Below are positions 7,066 to 13,634 of a stretch of 13,634 nt of DNA, one piece after another. Both the position numbers and the translations under genes were made by a program. The stretch is from an uncultured Actinomycetes bacterium (GTDB lineage: Bacteria; Actinomycetota; Coriobacteriia; Coriobacteriales; RUG844), in contig OMSY01000049.1 in assembly GCA_900313875.1 (NCBI GenBank), positions 1 to 13,634 on the forward strand. Reading direction: 5' to 3'. Numbering within the stretch: position 1 is the first letter of the stretch; the number at the start of each line of letters is the position of its first letter. The notes under the pieces are model-generated. The model was not told where the DNA came from. It worked only from the letters and a program-made list of their open reading frames with translations, and searched no databases.

Positions 7066-9615
7066 CTACTTGGCGACGATATTGACCAGGCGACCCTTGA
7101 TGACGATGACCTTCCTGATCTCCTTGCCACCCAGCTTGTCGGCGATCGCCTCACGCGCGATGGCCTCGATGCCCTCGTCATCCATATCGGTGGGCACCGT
7201 GATCTTGGCGCGGACCTTGCCGTTGACCTGCACGGCGAGCTCGACATCATCGGCGACCATCTGGTCCGGGTCGAACGTGGGCCACGGGGCGAGATGGATG
7301 GAATCCTCATGGCCGAGCACCTCGTGCCACAGCTCCTCCGCCCAATGCGGTGCCATGGGGGCGAGGAGCTCGACGAGCGCGGAAGCCGCATGCCGCGAGA
7401 GCTCCGCGAGGGCGGCATCAGCCGCACGGGCGGGTGCCGGGACCGCGGAGATGAAGGAGGCGACGGCATTGGAAAGCTCCATGATGGCCGCGATGGCGGT
7501 GTTGAAGCCGAACCGTTCCACGTCATCGGTCACCTTGGAGATGACACGGTTGATCTCACGGTTGAGCACCTTGGCTGCCTTGCGCCCCTCGTCGGAAACA
7601 TCGGTCGAGCCCTCGGCTGCCGCGTCCATGAGCTCGTTCACCTGGCGCCAGACACGGTTCAGGAAACGCGAGATGCCCGCGAGACCATCCTCGTTCCAGA
7701 TGAGGTCCTTGTCGGGCGGAGCCATGAACAGGATGTAGATACGCACCGCATCGGCACCGTAGAGCGCGATCATCTCCTCAGGCGCGATGACGTTGCCCTT
7801 CGACTTCGACATGGTCTCACCGTTCGGGTCCTTGACCATGCCCTGGCAGAGCAGGTTGCTGAACGGCTCGTCGAAGTCGAGGAGCCCGATATCGCGCAAC
7901 GCCTTCGTGAAGAAGCGGCTGTAGAGCAGGTGGAGGATGGCGTGCTCGATACCGCCGATGTACTCATCGACCGGCATCCAGCGGTTGACCGCGTCGCGGT
8001 CGAAGGGCGCCTGGTCGTTGTGGGGATCGCAGTAGCGCATGTAGTACCAGGACGAACAGGTGAAGGTGTCCATGGTATCCGTCTCGCGCCTGGCGGGCCG
8101 GCCGCACACCGGGCAGGTGCAGGCGGCGAACTCCTCATGGCTCGCAAGCGTCTCGCCCGCGGAGAGGTCGATGTCCTCGGGAAGCAGGACAGGCAGGTCC
8201 TCCTCGGGCACCGGCACCACGCCGCAATGCTCGCAATGGATGGCGGGGATGGGGTTGCCCCAATAGCGCTGACGGGAGATGAGCCAGTCACGCAGACGGA
8301 ACTGCACGCATGCATGCCCCTTCCCCGCCGCCTCGAGGTCGGCGGTGATGGCATCGCAGCCCGGGCTGTGCTTGCCACCCACCATACCGGTGTACTTGCC
8401 GGATTGCACGAGGATGCCCTCGGCGTCATAGGCGTTGTCCCAGGGCACCTGGGTCACCCGACGGTCCTGCACGCCATCGAGCTCGGGGAACAGCGGGTCG
8501 TCCTCGGAGAGGATGATGGGGACGATCGGGAGGTCGTATTTGCGTGCGAACTCGAAGTCGCGCTGGTCACCGCAGGGAACCGCCATGACGGCACCGGTAC
8601 CGTAATCCGCCACGATGTAGTCGGCGACCCAGACAGGTACCTTCTCGTCGTTGACCGGATTGACGACGTAGCGTCCCGTGAAGGCCCCATGCTTCTCACG
8701 GTCGCCTTGGGCACGCTCGACAGCCGTGACCTTCTTGGCATCCTCGACGACCTGCATGACATCCGTCTCGTACTCGGAACCCGCGACGAGCTCGGCAAGA
8801 CCCTCGTACTCGGGAGCGAGCAGGAAGAAGCTGCAGCCGAAGAGCGTGTCCGGACGCGTGGTGAAGACGGTGATGGTCTCATCCGTCGGGTTGCCCTGCG
8901 CATCGCAGAGCGTGAAGTCGACCTCGGCACCCTCGGACCGCCCGATCCAGTTGGCCTGCATCTGCTTCACGCGCTCCGGCCATCCCTCGAGCTGATCGAG
9001 GTCGTCGAGGAGCTCCTGCGCGTAATCCGTGATCTTGAAGTACCACTGCGTGAGGCTGCGCTTCTCGACCTCACCATGGCAGCGCCAGCACTCGCCCTCG
9101 GTGACCTGCTCGTTGGCGAGTACGGTCTGGCAGTTCGGACACCAGTTCACCGGCGAGTTGCGACGCTCGACGAGCCCGCGCTTCCACAGCTGGAGGAAGA
9201 TCCACTGACCCCAACGGTAGTAACCGGAATCGCAGGCCACGACCGTACGGTCCCAGTCATAGGAGAAGCCCATCCTCTTGAAGCTGGCCTTCTGCGTCTC
9301 GATGTTGGCATAGGTCCAAGTGGCCGGATGACTATGGTGCTTGATGGCGGCGTTCTCGGCGGGAAGACCGAACGCATCCCATCCCATGGGATGCAGCACA
9401 TCGAACCCGCGCATGCGATAGTACCGCGCCACCACATCGCCGATCGTGTAGTTCCTGACATGACCCATATGGATGTCACCTGATGGATACGGGAACATCT
9501 CGAGGATGTACTTGGCGGGCTTGTCCGCGTCAGGGGTCGACTGGTACAGCCCCTCCGCATCCCAGACTTCCTGCCATTTCTTCTCAATACCCTGCGGGTC
9601 ATATTCGAACGCCAC
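7066..9615 (-). CDS. leuS: Leucyl-tRNA synthetase
   Basis: LeuS charges tRNA-Leu with leucine and hydrolyses mischarged products in its CP1 editing domain. The 849-residue bacterial-type enzyme has the HIGH-type motif HMGHVRNY (49-56) and cysteine pairs C159/C162 and C176/C179. The editing motifs are TTRPDT (252-257) and [20 protein letters not shown] (338-357). A second four-cysteine set is at 461/464/501/504, the KMSKS-type TMSKSKGN at 601-608, and then the anticodon-binding and C-terminal domains. The usual AHD or GHD before QRD is here CGD, while both aspartates are kept. I chose GTG at 9615 because GGAGG lies at 9621-9625 with a 5-nt spacer and the family N-terminus begins there. An in-frame ATG at 9699 would add 28 unrelated residues. 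Confidence 0.97.
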   Translation of the reverse strand: MAFEYDPQGIEKKWQEVWDAEGLYQSTPDADKPAKYILEMFPYPSGDIHMGHVRNYTIGDVVARYYRMRGFDVLHPMGWDAFGLPAENAAIKHHSHPATWTYANIETQKASFKRMGFSYDWDRTVVACDSGYYRWGQWIFLQLWKRGLVERRNSPVNWCPNCQTVLANEQVTEGECWRCHGEVEKRSLTQWYFKITDYAQELLDDLDQLEGWPERVKQMQANWIGRSEGAEVDFTLCDAQGNPTDETITVFTTRPDTLFGCSFFLLAPEYEGLAELVAGSEYETDVMQVVEDAKKVTAVERAQGDREKHGAFTGRYVVNPVNDEKVPVWVADYIVADYGTGAVMAVPCGDQRDFEFARKYDLPIVPIILSEDDPLFPELDGVQDRRVTQVPWDNAYDAEGILVQSGKYTGMVGGKHSPGCDAITADLEAAGKGHACVQFRLRDWLISRQRYWGNPIPAIHCEHCGVVPVPEEDLPVLLPEDIDLSAGETLASHEEFAACTCPVCGRPARRETDTMDTFTCSSWYYMRYCDPHNDQAPFDRDAVNRWMPVDEYIGGIEHAILHLLYSRFFTKALRDIGLLDFDEPFSNLLCQGMVKDPNGETMSKSKGNVIAPEEMIALYGADAVRIYILFMAPPDKDLIWNEDGLAGISRFLNRVWRQVNELMDAAAEGSTDVSDEGRKAAKVLNREINRVISKVTDDVERFGFNTAIAAIMELSNAVASFISAVPAPARAADAALAELSRHAASALVELLAPMAPHWAEELWHEVLGHEDSIHLAPWPTFDPDQMVADDVELAVQVNGKVRAKITVPTDMDDEGIEAIAREAIADKLGGKEIRKVIVIKGRLVNIVAK

Positions 9616-9647
9616 GTTTTCCTCCCGTGCCTCCCGGTGCCCCTGCC

Positions 9648-9692
9648 CTGCGGAACCCGCCGCAGATGCGTCCTGTCGGACAGCGCACGCAT
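9648..9692 (-). promoter_or_regulatory. Two abutting hairpins in the leuS leader
   Basis: Reading the minus strand, ATGCGT/ACGCAT with inner CTGTC/GACAG forms the first hairpin (9666-9692). It is directly followed by CTGCGG/CCGCAG with a 6-nt loop (9648-9665). The two stems touch and could stack. They lie between the presumed start site near 9704 and the leuS Shine-Dalgarno. I could not fit them to a T-box: there is no specifier stem and no clear AGGGTGGNACCGCG element, and the leader is too short. Confidence 0.45.
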
Positions 9693-9710
9693 GATTCATC
9701 AGATGAGGAC

Positions 9711-9716
9711 AGTATA
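9711..9716 (-). promoter_or_regulatory. Candidate -10 element of leuS
   Basis: TATACT on the minus strand is a good -10 hexamer, but no good -35 is found at 16-18 nt (the best reads CCATCT). The start would fall near 9704, giving a leader of about 89 nt. The direct/inverted repeat at 9738-9769 lies just upstream. Confidence 0.45.
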
Positions 9717-9737
9717 CGCACAACACGACCACGAGAT

Positions 9738-9769
9738 GGGCGCGGAACTTCCCGGGAGCGCGGACGCCC
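9738..9769. promoter_or_regulatory. Possible operator: nested repeats upstream of the leuS -10
   Basis: GGGCG (9738-9742) and CGCCC (9765-9769) enclose two direct copies of GCGCGGA (9740-9746 and 9758-9764) around the palindrome TCCCGGGA (9750-9757). It lies in the 372-nt divergent spacer between leuS and the XRE regulator, where a regulator could act on either. The rest of that spacer (9616-9987) shows the leuS leader, a weak promoter candidate for the regulator and no additional gene. In GC-rich DNA this could be chance. Confidence 0.3.
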
Positions 9770-9874
9770 CGTGAAAACGGCCACCGCCCCACCCGCACAT
9801 ACCCCGGTAAGGGATGCCATACAGCGCCGAAAAGGTCCCTTCCCATGATTTTTCGCCTATCGTCACTTCGGCTC

Positions 9875-9903
9875 TGTACCAAATGGGTAAGTTCGGGTAT
9901 GCT
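9875..9903 (+). promoter_or_regulatory. Weak promoter candidate for the XRE regulator
   Basis: TATGCT (9898-9903) preceded after 17 nt by TGTACC (9875-9880) lies in the most AT-rich part of the divergent spacer, about 85 nt before the gene. A small inverted repeat GTAAG/CTTAC (9887-9891 and 9902-9906) overlaps it and could be an autoregulatory site. Both hexamers match consensus poorly. Confidence 0.3.
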
Positions 9904-9987
9904 TACATCTGCGCATTCAACCTACACCACATGCAGTTTTCATCACGCCACAGATAACGCGCATCCAAGGCAAACCAAAGGATATCT

Positions 9988-10506
9988 ATGGCAGCACGTA
10001 AACACTACATGACGGTGTACTCCGAGAACACGGGGGAACGCGTCGTATCCCCAGGTGAGATACTCACCCAGGAACTACGCAACCAGCACCTCACCCAGAA
10101 GGAACTCGCCGTGCTCCTGGGCCGGAGCGAGAAGTTCATCTCACAGCTCATCACCGGCAAGGTCCGCCTCACCTATGACGTGGCATACGATCTCGAACGT
10201 GCCCTGAAGGTCCCGACATCCGAGTGGAACGCAGCGGAAGCTGCGTTCCAGGACGTCCTCACCCGCCAGAAACGGCTTGCGGAACTCGACTCACCCGAGA
10301 TCCGCGAATGGGCGGCGAGCTTCCCCTACCGCAAGATGGTGGAAGCCGGATTGGTGTCCCCGACGGACTCCCGCATCAAGCAGGCTGCGAACATCCTCAA
10401 CTTCTTCGGTGTCGCAAGCCCGAAAGCCTATGCACGGTGCTGCAAGCAGGAGAAGGGTCTCGAACACTTCAAGCAGCAGAAGGCCCTGGTGGACGCCCTG
10501 CGCTGA
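9988..10506 (+). CDS. HigA-like XRE-family HTH protein, short form without C-terminal domain
   Basis: This 172-residue protein has a helix-turn-helix at about 22-75 (SPGEILTQELRNQHLTQKEL...ALKVP), the arrangement of HigA-type antidote regulators. After it, residues 78-150 (SEWNAAEAAF, FPYRKMVEAGLV, ILNFFGVASPKAY) match the linker that long family members carry before an ImmA/IrrE-like metallopeptidase region. Here the frame stops about 20 residues later, so that C-terminal half is absent. No small toxin gene lies upstream or downstream on the same strand. The ATG at 9988 follows AAGGA with a 5-nt spacer. It stands alone, divergent from leuS and convergent with guaB. DNA binding is likely; target and partner are unknown. 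A truncated remnant and a genuine short regulator are both possible. Confidence 0.85.
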   Translation: MAARKHYMTVYSENTGERVVSPGEILTQELRNQHLTQKELAVLLGRSEKFISQLITGKVRLTYDVAYDLERALKVPTSEWNAAEAAFQDVLTRQKRLAELDSPEIREWAASFPYRKMVEAGLVSPTDSRIKQAANILNFFGVASPKAYARCCKQEKGLEHFKQQKALVDALR

Positions 10507-10524
10507 CAGGATGGACGGATAGCT

Positions 10525-10580
10525 TGGGATAGGGCGACCCCCGCACCACTGGCAGGCGGTGCGGGGGTCGCCCTATCCCA
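10525..10580. terminator. 23-bp perfect inverted repeat between convergent genes
   Basis: Arms 10525-10547 and 10558-10580 pair perfectly over 23 bases around a 10-nt loop, starting 18 nt after the XRE stop. Sequence is extremely G/C-rich (core GGGCGACCCCCGCACC). Neither strand has a T-run next to it. As a bidirectional terminator between convergent genes it makes sense, but the missing U tracts and the perfect long stem also fit a dispersed repeat or an RNase III-type double-stranded RNA. Confidence 0.65.
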
Positions 10581-10590
10581 GCTGAAACGA

Positions 10591-10620
10591 GGAGCAGGAT
10601 TCCCGGAGGAATCCTGCTCC
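10591..10620. terminator. 13-bp perfect hairpin, second in the convergent spacer
   Basis: GGAGCAGGATTCC (10591-10603) and its exact complement (10608-10620) close a 4-nt loop. On the minus strand TCGTTTC follows, a poor U tract. It could back up termination of guaB, or of the regulator on the plus strand. Confidence 0.55.
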
Positions 10621-10635
10621 CGTGCCTTTCGGGAA

Positions 10636-10664
10636 TGGCCGAGTCTCCACGGAGAGACCGGCTA
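10636..10664 (-). terminator. Hairpin directly downstream of guaB
   Basis: GTCTC/GAGAC around a 6-nt loop continues, past a one-base bulge, into a six-pair outer stem (TGGCCG with CGGCTA, one G-U). It begins 9 nt after the guaB stop on the minus strand and is followed by TTCCCG. It is the likely first terminator of guaB, with a weak U tract. Confidence 0.5.
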
Positions 10665-10673
10665 TGGGAAGGA

Positions 10674-12197
10674 TCAGTTGCTGTCGAAACCACCGACCTG
10701 GGCGCTCTTGTTCTTCAGCAGGACATCATGCGCACCACCCTCGACGATGGAGGTCGCGGAGACGAGCGTGAGCTTGGCCTTCTGCTGGAACTCCGGAATC
10801 GTGATCGCACCGCAGTTGCACATGGTCGCCCGTACCTTCGCAAGGGTGACCCCGACGTTGTCCTTCAGCGGGCCCGCATAGGGCACGTAGCTGTCGACGC
10901 CTTCCTCGAAGGTGAGTTTCTTGTCGCCACCGAGGTCGTAGCGGGCCCAGTTGCGCGCACGGGCACTGCCCTCGCCCCAGTACTCCTTCATGTAGTTGCC
11001 GTTGATGTTGACACGGTTGGTCGGGCTCTCGTCGAACCGCGCGAAATAGCGACCCAGCATCATGAAGTCGGCACCCATGGCGAGAGCCAGGGTGATGTGA
11101 TGGTCATAGACGATGCCGCCGTCGCTGCAGACGGGGATGTAGACACCGGTCTCCTCGAAGTAACGGTCGCGCTCGCGGCAGACATCGATGAGCGCGGTCG
11201 CCTGTCCGCGACCGATGCCCTTCTGCTCACGGGTGATGCAGATGGAGCCGCCGCCGATACCGACCTTGATGAAGTCGGCGCCGGCATCGGCGAGGAACCT
11301 GAACCCGTCGCCGTCGACGACGTTGCCCGCACCCACCATGACCGCATCGCCATACTGCTCGCGAATCCACTGCAGGGTGAACTTCTGCCAGTCGGTGAAG
11401 CCCTCCGACGAGTCGATGCACAGGACATCGGCACCGGCCTCGAGGAGCTGGGGGACGCGCTCGGCATAATCACGCGTGTTGATGCCGGCTCCTACCATGT
11501 AGCGCTTGTGCACGTCGAGCAGCTCGAGCGGGTTCTCCTTGTGGGTGGAGTAGTCCTTGCGGAACACCAGGTACAGCAGGTTGCCATCGTCATCCACTAT
11601 CGGCAGGGTGTTGAGCTTGTTGTCCCAGATGATGTCGTTCGCGACCTTGAGGGTGGTGTCCTTGGGTGCCACCACCATGTCCGAGAGCGGCGTCATGAAC
11701 TCGGAGACCTTCATATCGGGACTCATACGGCTCACACGGTAATCACGGCTCGTGACGATGCCGAGCAGCTTGCTGCCAGGCTTGCCGCCTTCGGTGACGG
11801 GCATGGTGGAGTGACCGGTCGCCTGCTTCAAGGCGATGACCTCGGCCAAGGTGTTCTCAGGCGCGATGTTGGAATCGGAGACGACGAACCCCGCCTTGTG
11901 GTCCTTGACGGCACGCACCATCGCCGCCTCGGCCTCCGGGGTCTGCGAACCGTAGATGAACGAGATTCCACCCTCCGTGGCAAGCGCGACGGCCATCGTG
12001 TCGTTCGACACCGACTGCATGATCGCGCTGGTCATGGGGATGTTGAGACTGATGCGCGGCTCCTCTTCCCCCTTGCGGTACTTGACGAGAGGGGTTCTGA
12101 GAGACACGGCCTCGGGAATGCATTCCGACGATGAATACCCAGGTACGAGCAGGTACTCGTTGAATGTGTGTGAAGGTTCATCATAGAAGAACGCCAT
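10674..12197 (-). CDS. guaB: IMP dehydrogenase, Tritrichomonas-foetus-like type
   Basis: IMPDH oxidises IMP to XMP with NAD+, the committed step of GMP synthesis. The 507-residue protein has the N-terminal barrel part, two CBS repeats inserted at about 112-230, and the catalytic loop [18 protein letters not shown] (315-332) with C320. [12 protein letters not shown] (356-367) and the flap [10 protein letters not shown] (415-424), with the Arg-Tyr pair at 419-420, follow. From memory of the solved T. foetus enzyme, the loop, flap, [12 protein letters not shown] and the MCNCGA segment are nearly identical. Most bacterial IMPDHs instead read GPGSICTTR. K311 and E432 match the T. foetus residues linked to mycophenolic acid resistance. 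The ATG at 12197 follows a GGGGG-rich ribosome binding site. It stands alone, with hairpins at its 3' end. Confidence 0.94.
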   Translation of the reverse strand: MAFFYDEPSHTFNEYLLVPGYSSSECIPEAVSLRTPLVKYRKGEEEPRISLNIPMTSAIMQSVSNDTMAVALATEGGISFIYGSQTPEAEAAMVRAVKDHKAGFVVSDSNIAPENTLAEVIALKQATGHSTMPVTEGGKPGSKLLGIVTSRDYRVSRMSPDMKVSEFMTPLSDMVVAPKDTTLKVANDIIWDNKLNTLPIVDDDGNLLYLVFRKDYSTHKENPLELLDVHKRYMVGAGINTRDYAERVPQLLEAGADVLCIDSSEGFTDWQKFTLQWIREQYGDAVMVGAGNVVDGDGFRFLADAGADFIKVGIGGGSICITREQKGIGRGQATALIDVCRERDRYFEETGVYIPVCSDGGIVYDHHITLALAMGADFMMLGRYFARFDESPTNRVNINGNYMKEYWGEGSARARNWARYDLGGDKKLTFEEGVDSYVPYAGPLKDNVGVTLAKVRATMCNCGAITIPEFQQKAKLTLVSATSIVEGGAHDVLLKNKSAQVGGFDSN

Positions 12198-12237
12198 GTT
12201 TCGATCCCCCTCTTCCTCTTGTCGTGGTCTGCGGCCC

Positions 12238-12243
12238 ATTCTA
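12238..12243 (-). promoter_or_regulatory. Candidate -10 element of guaB
   Basis: TAGAAT on the minus strand differs from TATAAT at one position. It would give a start near 12231 and a leader of about 34 nt. No convincing -35 lies 16-18 nt upstream (CTCCTC). No purine riboswitch consensus was recognised in this direction. Confidence 0.4.
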
Positions 12244-12333
12244 ACGCAGATACCGGAGCCGAGGAGCATGCAAAGCAGCCATCTGGGCGTAACGGTCCGA
12301 GAGGATATGCAAAATGCAGCCGCATTCATCTAC

Positions 12334-12440
12334 GGGTGCAACCCTTCCACGGCACGGGGTGCCCAACATACCGGGTGTGCATGCGAAGATGGGGCTGCTC
12401 CCCACCAAGGCGAGAAGAGGACGGCACCTGTCGTCGTCCT
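12334..12440. promoter_or_regulatory. Cluster of small perfect hairpins in the guaB-eamA spacer
   Basis: The 343-nt divergent spacer holds no supported gene. It contains in series GGGT-GCA-ACCC (12334-12344), GGCAC-GGG-GTGCC (12351-12363), TGGGG-CTGCT-CCCCA (12390-12404) and AGGACG/CGTCCT with an 11-nt loop (12418-12440). The palindrome at 12472-12510 follows. Such a series could be a structured leader RNA of eamA (plus strand). In DNA this GC-rich, some short stems are expected by chance. I could not match it to a known riboswitch. Confidence 0.35.
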
Positions 12441-12471
12441 TGCCAGCGTGGGGTGCATCGGGCTGGTGGTG

Positions 12472-12510
12472 CGGATGGCACGCCCCGCCCCCGGAGCGAT
12501 ATGCCATCCG
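12472..12510. repeat. Palindrome with arms CGGATGGCA/TGCCATCCG, copy 2
   Basis: Perfect 9-bp arms (12472-12480 and 12502-12510) flank a 21-nt GC-rich loop. Both arms are identical to the inner arms of the copy at 6938-6971, whose loop is a different length and sequence. It ends 30 nt before the eamA start and lies between divergent promoters, which argues against a terminator and for an operator, a leader hairpin or a dispersed palindromic repeat. Confidence 0.65.
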
Positions 12511-12540
12511 GTCAGGCCCCTATCGGTTCGAGGAGATGAC

Positions 12541-13524
12541 GTGTCAGGTCAGGATGCAGCAACGGACAACCTCATGGCTTCCGCGACAGACAGGGGCACG
12601 AAACGCACCTCCCCGTTCCTGGCGACCATCGCGGTGGTGTGCGCTGGGGTGCTCTGGGGCTCCATCGGCATCTTCGTCCGGGCATTCAACGCGACCGGGC
12701 TGCAAGCGCTCGACATCAGCGAGATCCGAGCAGCCGGATGCGCTGTCATGATGCTCGTCGTCCTCGTCATCCGCGACCATCGGCTTCCCCGGATACGCCT
12801 CAAGGACCTCTGGTGCTTCCTGGGGTCGGGCCTGCTCAGCATCTTCCTCTTCAACGTCTGCTACTTCTCGACGATCGAGCACACCTCCATGTCGGTTGCC
12901 GCCGTGCTGCTTTACACCGCCCCCGCCTTCGTGATGCTGCTCTCGCGGGTGCTGTTCGCGGAACGCTTCACCCGGCGGAAGATCCTCGCACTCATCCTGA
13001 CCTTCATCGGCTGCTGCCTCACGAGCAACGTCTTCTCGGGCCATGCGGTGCTTTCAGCAAGGGGGATCGTCACCGGTATCATGTCGGGTGTGGGCTATGC
13101 GCTGTACACGATCTTCTCACGCTACGCGCTCAACCGTGGATACGATACGTTCACCATCGTCTTCTACACGTTCCTCATCACCGCAATCGGCGGTGCCCCC
13201 CTCACCGCCTTCCCACGCATCGGGAACGCGGTCGCGATGCAGCCCTCGACCCTGCTGGTGATGTTCGGGTACGTGCTCCTCACCACGGTGCTCGCCTATG
13301 CGCTCTACACCTACGGCCTCATCAGGATGGAGAACTCCCGCGCGAGCATCGTCGTCTCGATCGAGCCAGTCGCGGCGACCACCTTCGGGTTCCTCTTCTT
13401 CGGGGAGGTCCCGACACTCAGCGTGCTTCTCGGCATGGCAGCGGTGCTCTCCGCCATAGTCATGGTCAACCTCCCGTCCTCGAACCATGAGGGAGCACCG
13501 AATCCCCTGGCAGACGACGCGTGA
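12541..13524 (+). CDS. EamA-family (drug/metabolite transporter superfamily) membrane protein
   Basis: The 327-residue protein is very hydrophobic and fits the ten-helix EamA layout of two five-helix halves, about 27-163 and 174-311. Each half has the usual pattern near its end: VLLYTAPAFVMLLSRVLFAERFT (122-144) and SIEPVAATTFGFLFFGEVPT (273-292). The first helix pair contains GVLWGSIGIFVRAF (36-49). Substrates of this superfamily (amino acids, nucleotide precursors, exported metabolites) cannot be read from sequence. I chose GTG at 12541 because GAGGAG precedes it with a 5-nt spacer. The frame is open further up, and a later ATG at 12574 lacks a ribosome binding site. It is divergent from guaB. 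Transport of a purine-related metabolite would be speculation. Confidence 0.9.
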   Translation: MSGQDAATDNLMASATDRGTKRTSPFLATIAVVCAGVLWGSIGIFVRAFNATGLQALDISEIRAAGCAVMMLVVLVIRDHRLPRIRLKDLWCFLGSGLLSIFLFNVCYFSTIEHTSMSVAAVLLYTAPAFVMLLSRVLFAERFTRRKILALILTFIGCCLTSNVFSGHAVLSARGIVTGIMSGVGYALYTIFSRYALNRGYDTFTIVFYTFLITAIGGAPLTAFPRIGNAVAMQPSTLLVMFGYVLLTTVLAYALYTYGLIRMENSRASIVVSIEPVAATTFGFLFFGEVPTLSVLLGMAAVLSAIVMVNLPSSNHEGAPNPLADDA

Positions 13525-13582
13525 CCTGAAGGAAACGATGCCTTTCTGATGCCTTCCCCCTCAGCATGGCTCTCCCATCCCG

Positions 13583-13588
13583 TATAAT
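13583..13588 (+). promoter_or_regulatory. -10 element for the gene starting at 13624
   Basis: TATAAT is a perfect -10 hexamer 35 nt before the start codon. No good -35 was found 16-18 nt upstream. A start near 13595 would give a leader of about 29 nt with the GAGGAG ribosome binding site. Confidence 0.6.
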
Positions 13589-13623
13589 CGGTGCAACGAT
13601 GCCCGACGACATGAGGAGTCCCC

Positions 13624-13634
13624 ATGCTGAAGAA
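13624..13634 (+). CDS. Start of an unidentified gene (runs off the window)
   Basis: ATG CTG AAG AA follows GAGGAG (13613-13618) with a 5-nt spacer and a perfect TATAAT 35 nt upstream. Only Met-Leu-Lys is visible, so the product cannot be named. It lies 99 nt after eamA with its own promoter signal, so it is probably transcribed separately. Confidence 0.6.

Noticed and set aside
6886..9483. Long plus-strand open frame of 865 codons antisense to leuS
   Set aside because: The minus strand carries an unambiguous, complete leuS. The antisense translation shows no recognisable domain.
9616..9704. T-box or leucine-codon leader peptide ahead of leuS
   Set aside because: There is no specifier stem or T-box consensus, and the in-frame leader translation has no leucine codons and no stop before leuS.
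9809..9853. Possible plus-strand terminator AAGGGA/TCCCTT followed by TTTTT
   Set aside because: The loop is 21 nt, the T-run begins 8 nt after the stem, and no plus-strand gene precedes it.
9616..9987. HigB-like toxin gene upstream of the HigA-like regulator
   Set aside because: No plus-strand frame with a start, ribosome binding site and toxin-like sequence is present in the spacer; the only open frame there runs in from antisense leuS.
10635..12134. Plus-strand open frame of 499 codons antisense to guaB
   Set aside because: Shadow of guaB, with His/Asp/Val-rich composition and no motif.
12198..12540. Guanine, TPP or cobalamin riboswitch between guaB and eamA
   Set aside because: I looked for the conserved core strings of these classes on both strands and did not find them. 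The hairpins are reported only as an unassigned candidate.
13535..13560. Short direct repeat GATGCCTT twice after the transporter gene
   Set aside because: Two 8-base copies in a short spacer are too little to call an attachment site or repeat; no terminator stem was convincing there.

Overview
The window looks like a chromosomal housekeeping region of a high-GC Gram-positive bacterium. It has a strong G/C bias at third codon positions, strong GGAGG ribosome binding sites and GTG starts. The order rimP-nusA-ylxR-infB-rbfA-nrnA-truB is the Gram-positive translation/transcription cluster, without the ylxQ gene that Firmicutes often carry. A Coriobacteriia-like actinobacterium (Olsenella/Atopobium/Collinsella relatives) fits best, but that is inference from style and gene order, not a proven assignment. 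No CRISPR array, rRNA, tRNA, insertion sequence or phage gene was seen.

Layout. Positions 1-6756 hold one minus-strand operon, read right to left: rimP, nusA, ylxR, infB, rbfA, a DHH phosphoesterase (nrnA) and the first 101 codons of truB. Gaps are 13-28 nt for the first four genes, 100 nt before rbfA, then 14-nt and 4-nt overlaps. A consensus promoter (TTGCAA-17-TATATT) sits at 6855-6883. Between it and rimP lies a weak hairpin with A/U tracts at 6778-6804, which looks like a leader terminator. Positions 7009-9615 hold leuS and its terminator hairpin, also on minus. Across a 372-bp divergent spacer lies a plus-strand HigA-like XRE regulator (9988-10506) that seems to lack the C-terminal half of its family. 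It converges on guaB (10674-12197, minus) across a spacer with three strong hairpins. guaB is of the unusual Tritrichomonas-foetus-like type. After a hairpin-rich divergent spacer comes an EamA/DMT transporter (12541-13524, plus), and the first codons of another plus-strand gene start at 13624.

How the genes fit together. The operon couples ribosome maturation (RimP, RbfA), transcription elongation and termination (NusA), initiation (IF2), RNA turnover (NrnA), an RNase P-associated small protein (YlxR/RnpM) and tRNA modification (TruB). LeuS adds tRNA charging and GuaB feeds guanine nucleotide synthesis. Nothing ties the HigA-like regulator or the EamA transporter to these functions.

The most interesting points are: a C3H zinc-knuckle-like tail on NusA; a probable leader terminator ahead of rimP-nusA, which would allow NusA autoregulation; the T. 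foetus-like IMP dehydrogenase; the toxin-less, truncated HigA-like protein; and a palindrome with identical arms in two separate intergenic spaces. I did not find a complete new multigene system.
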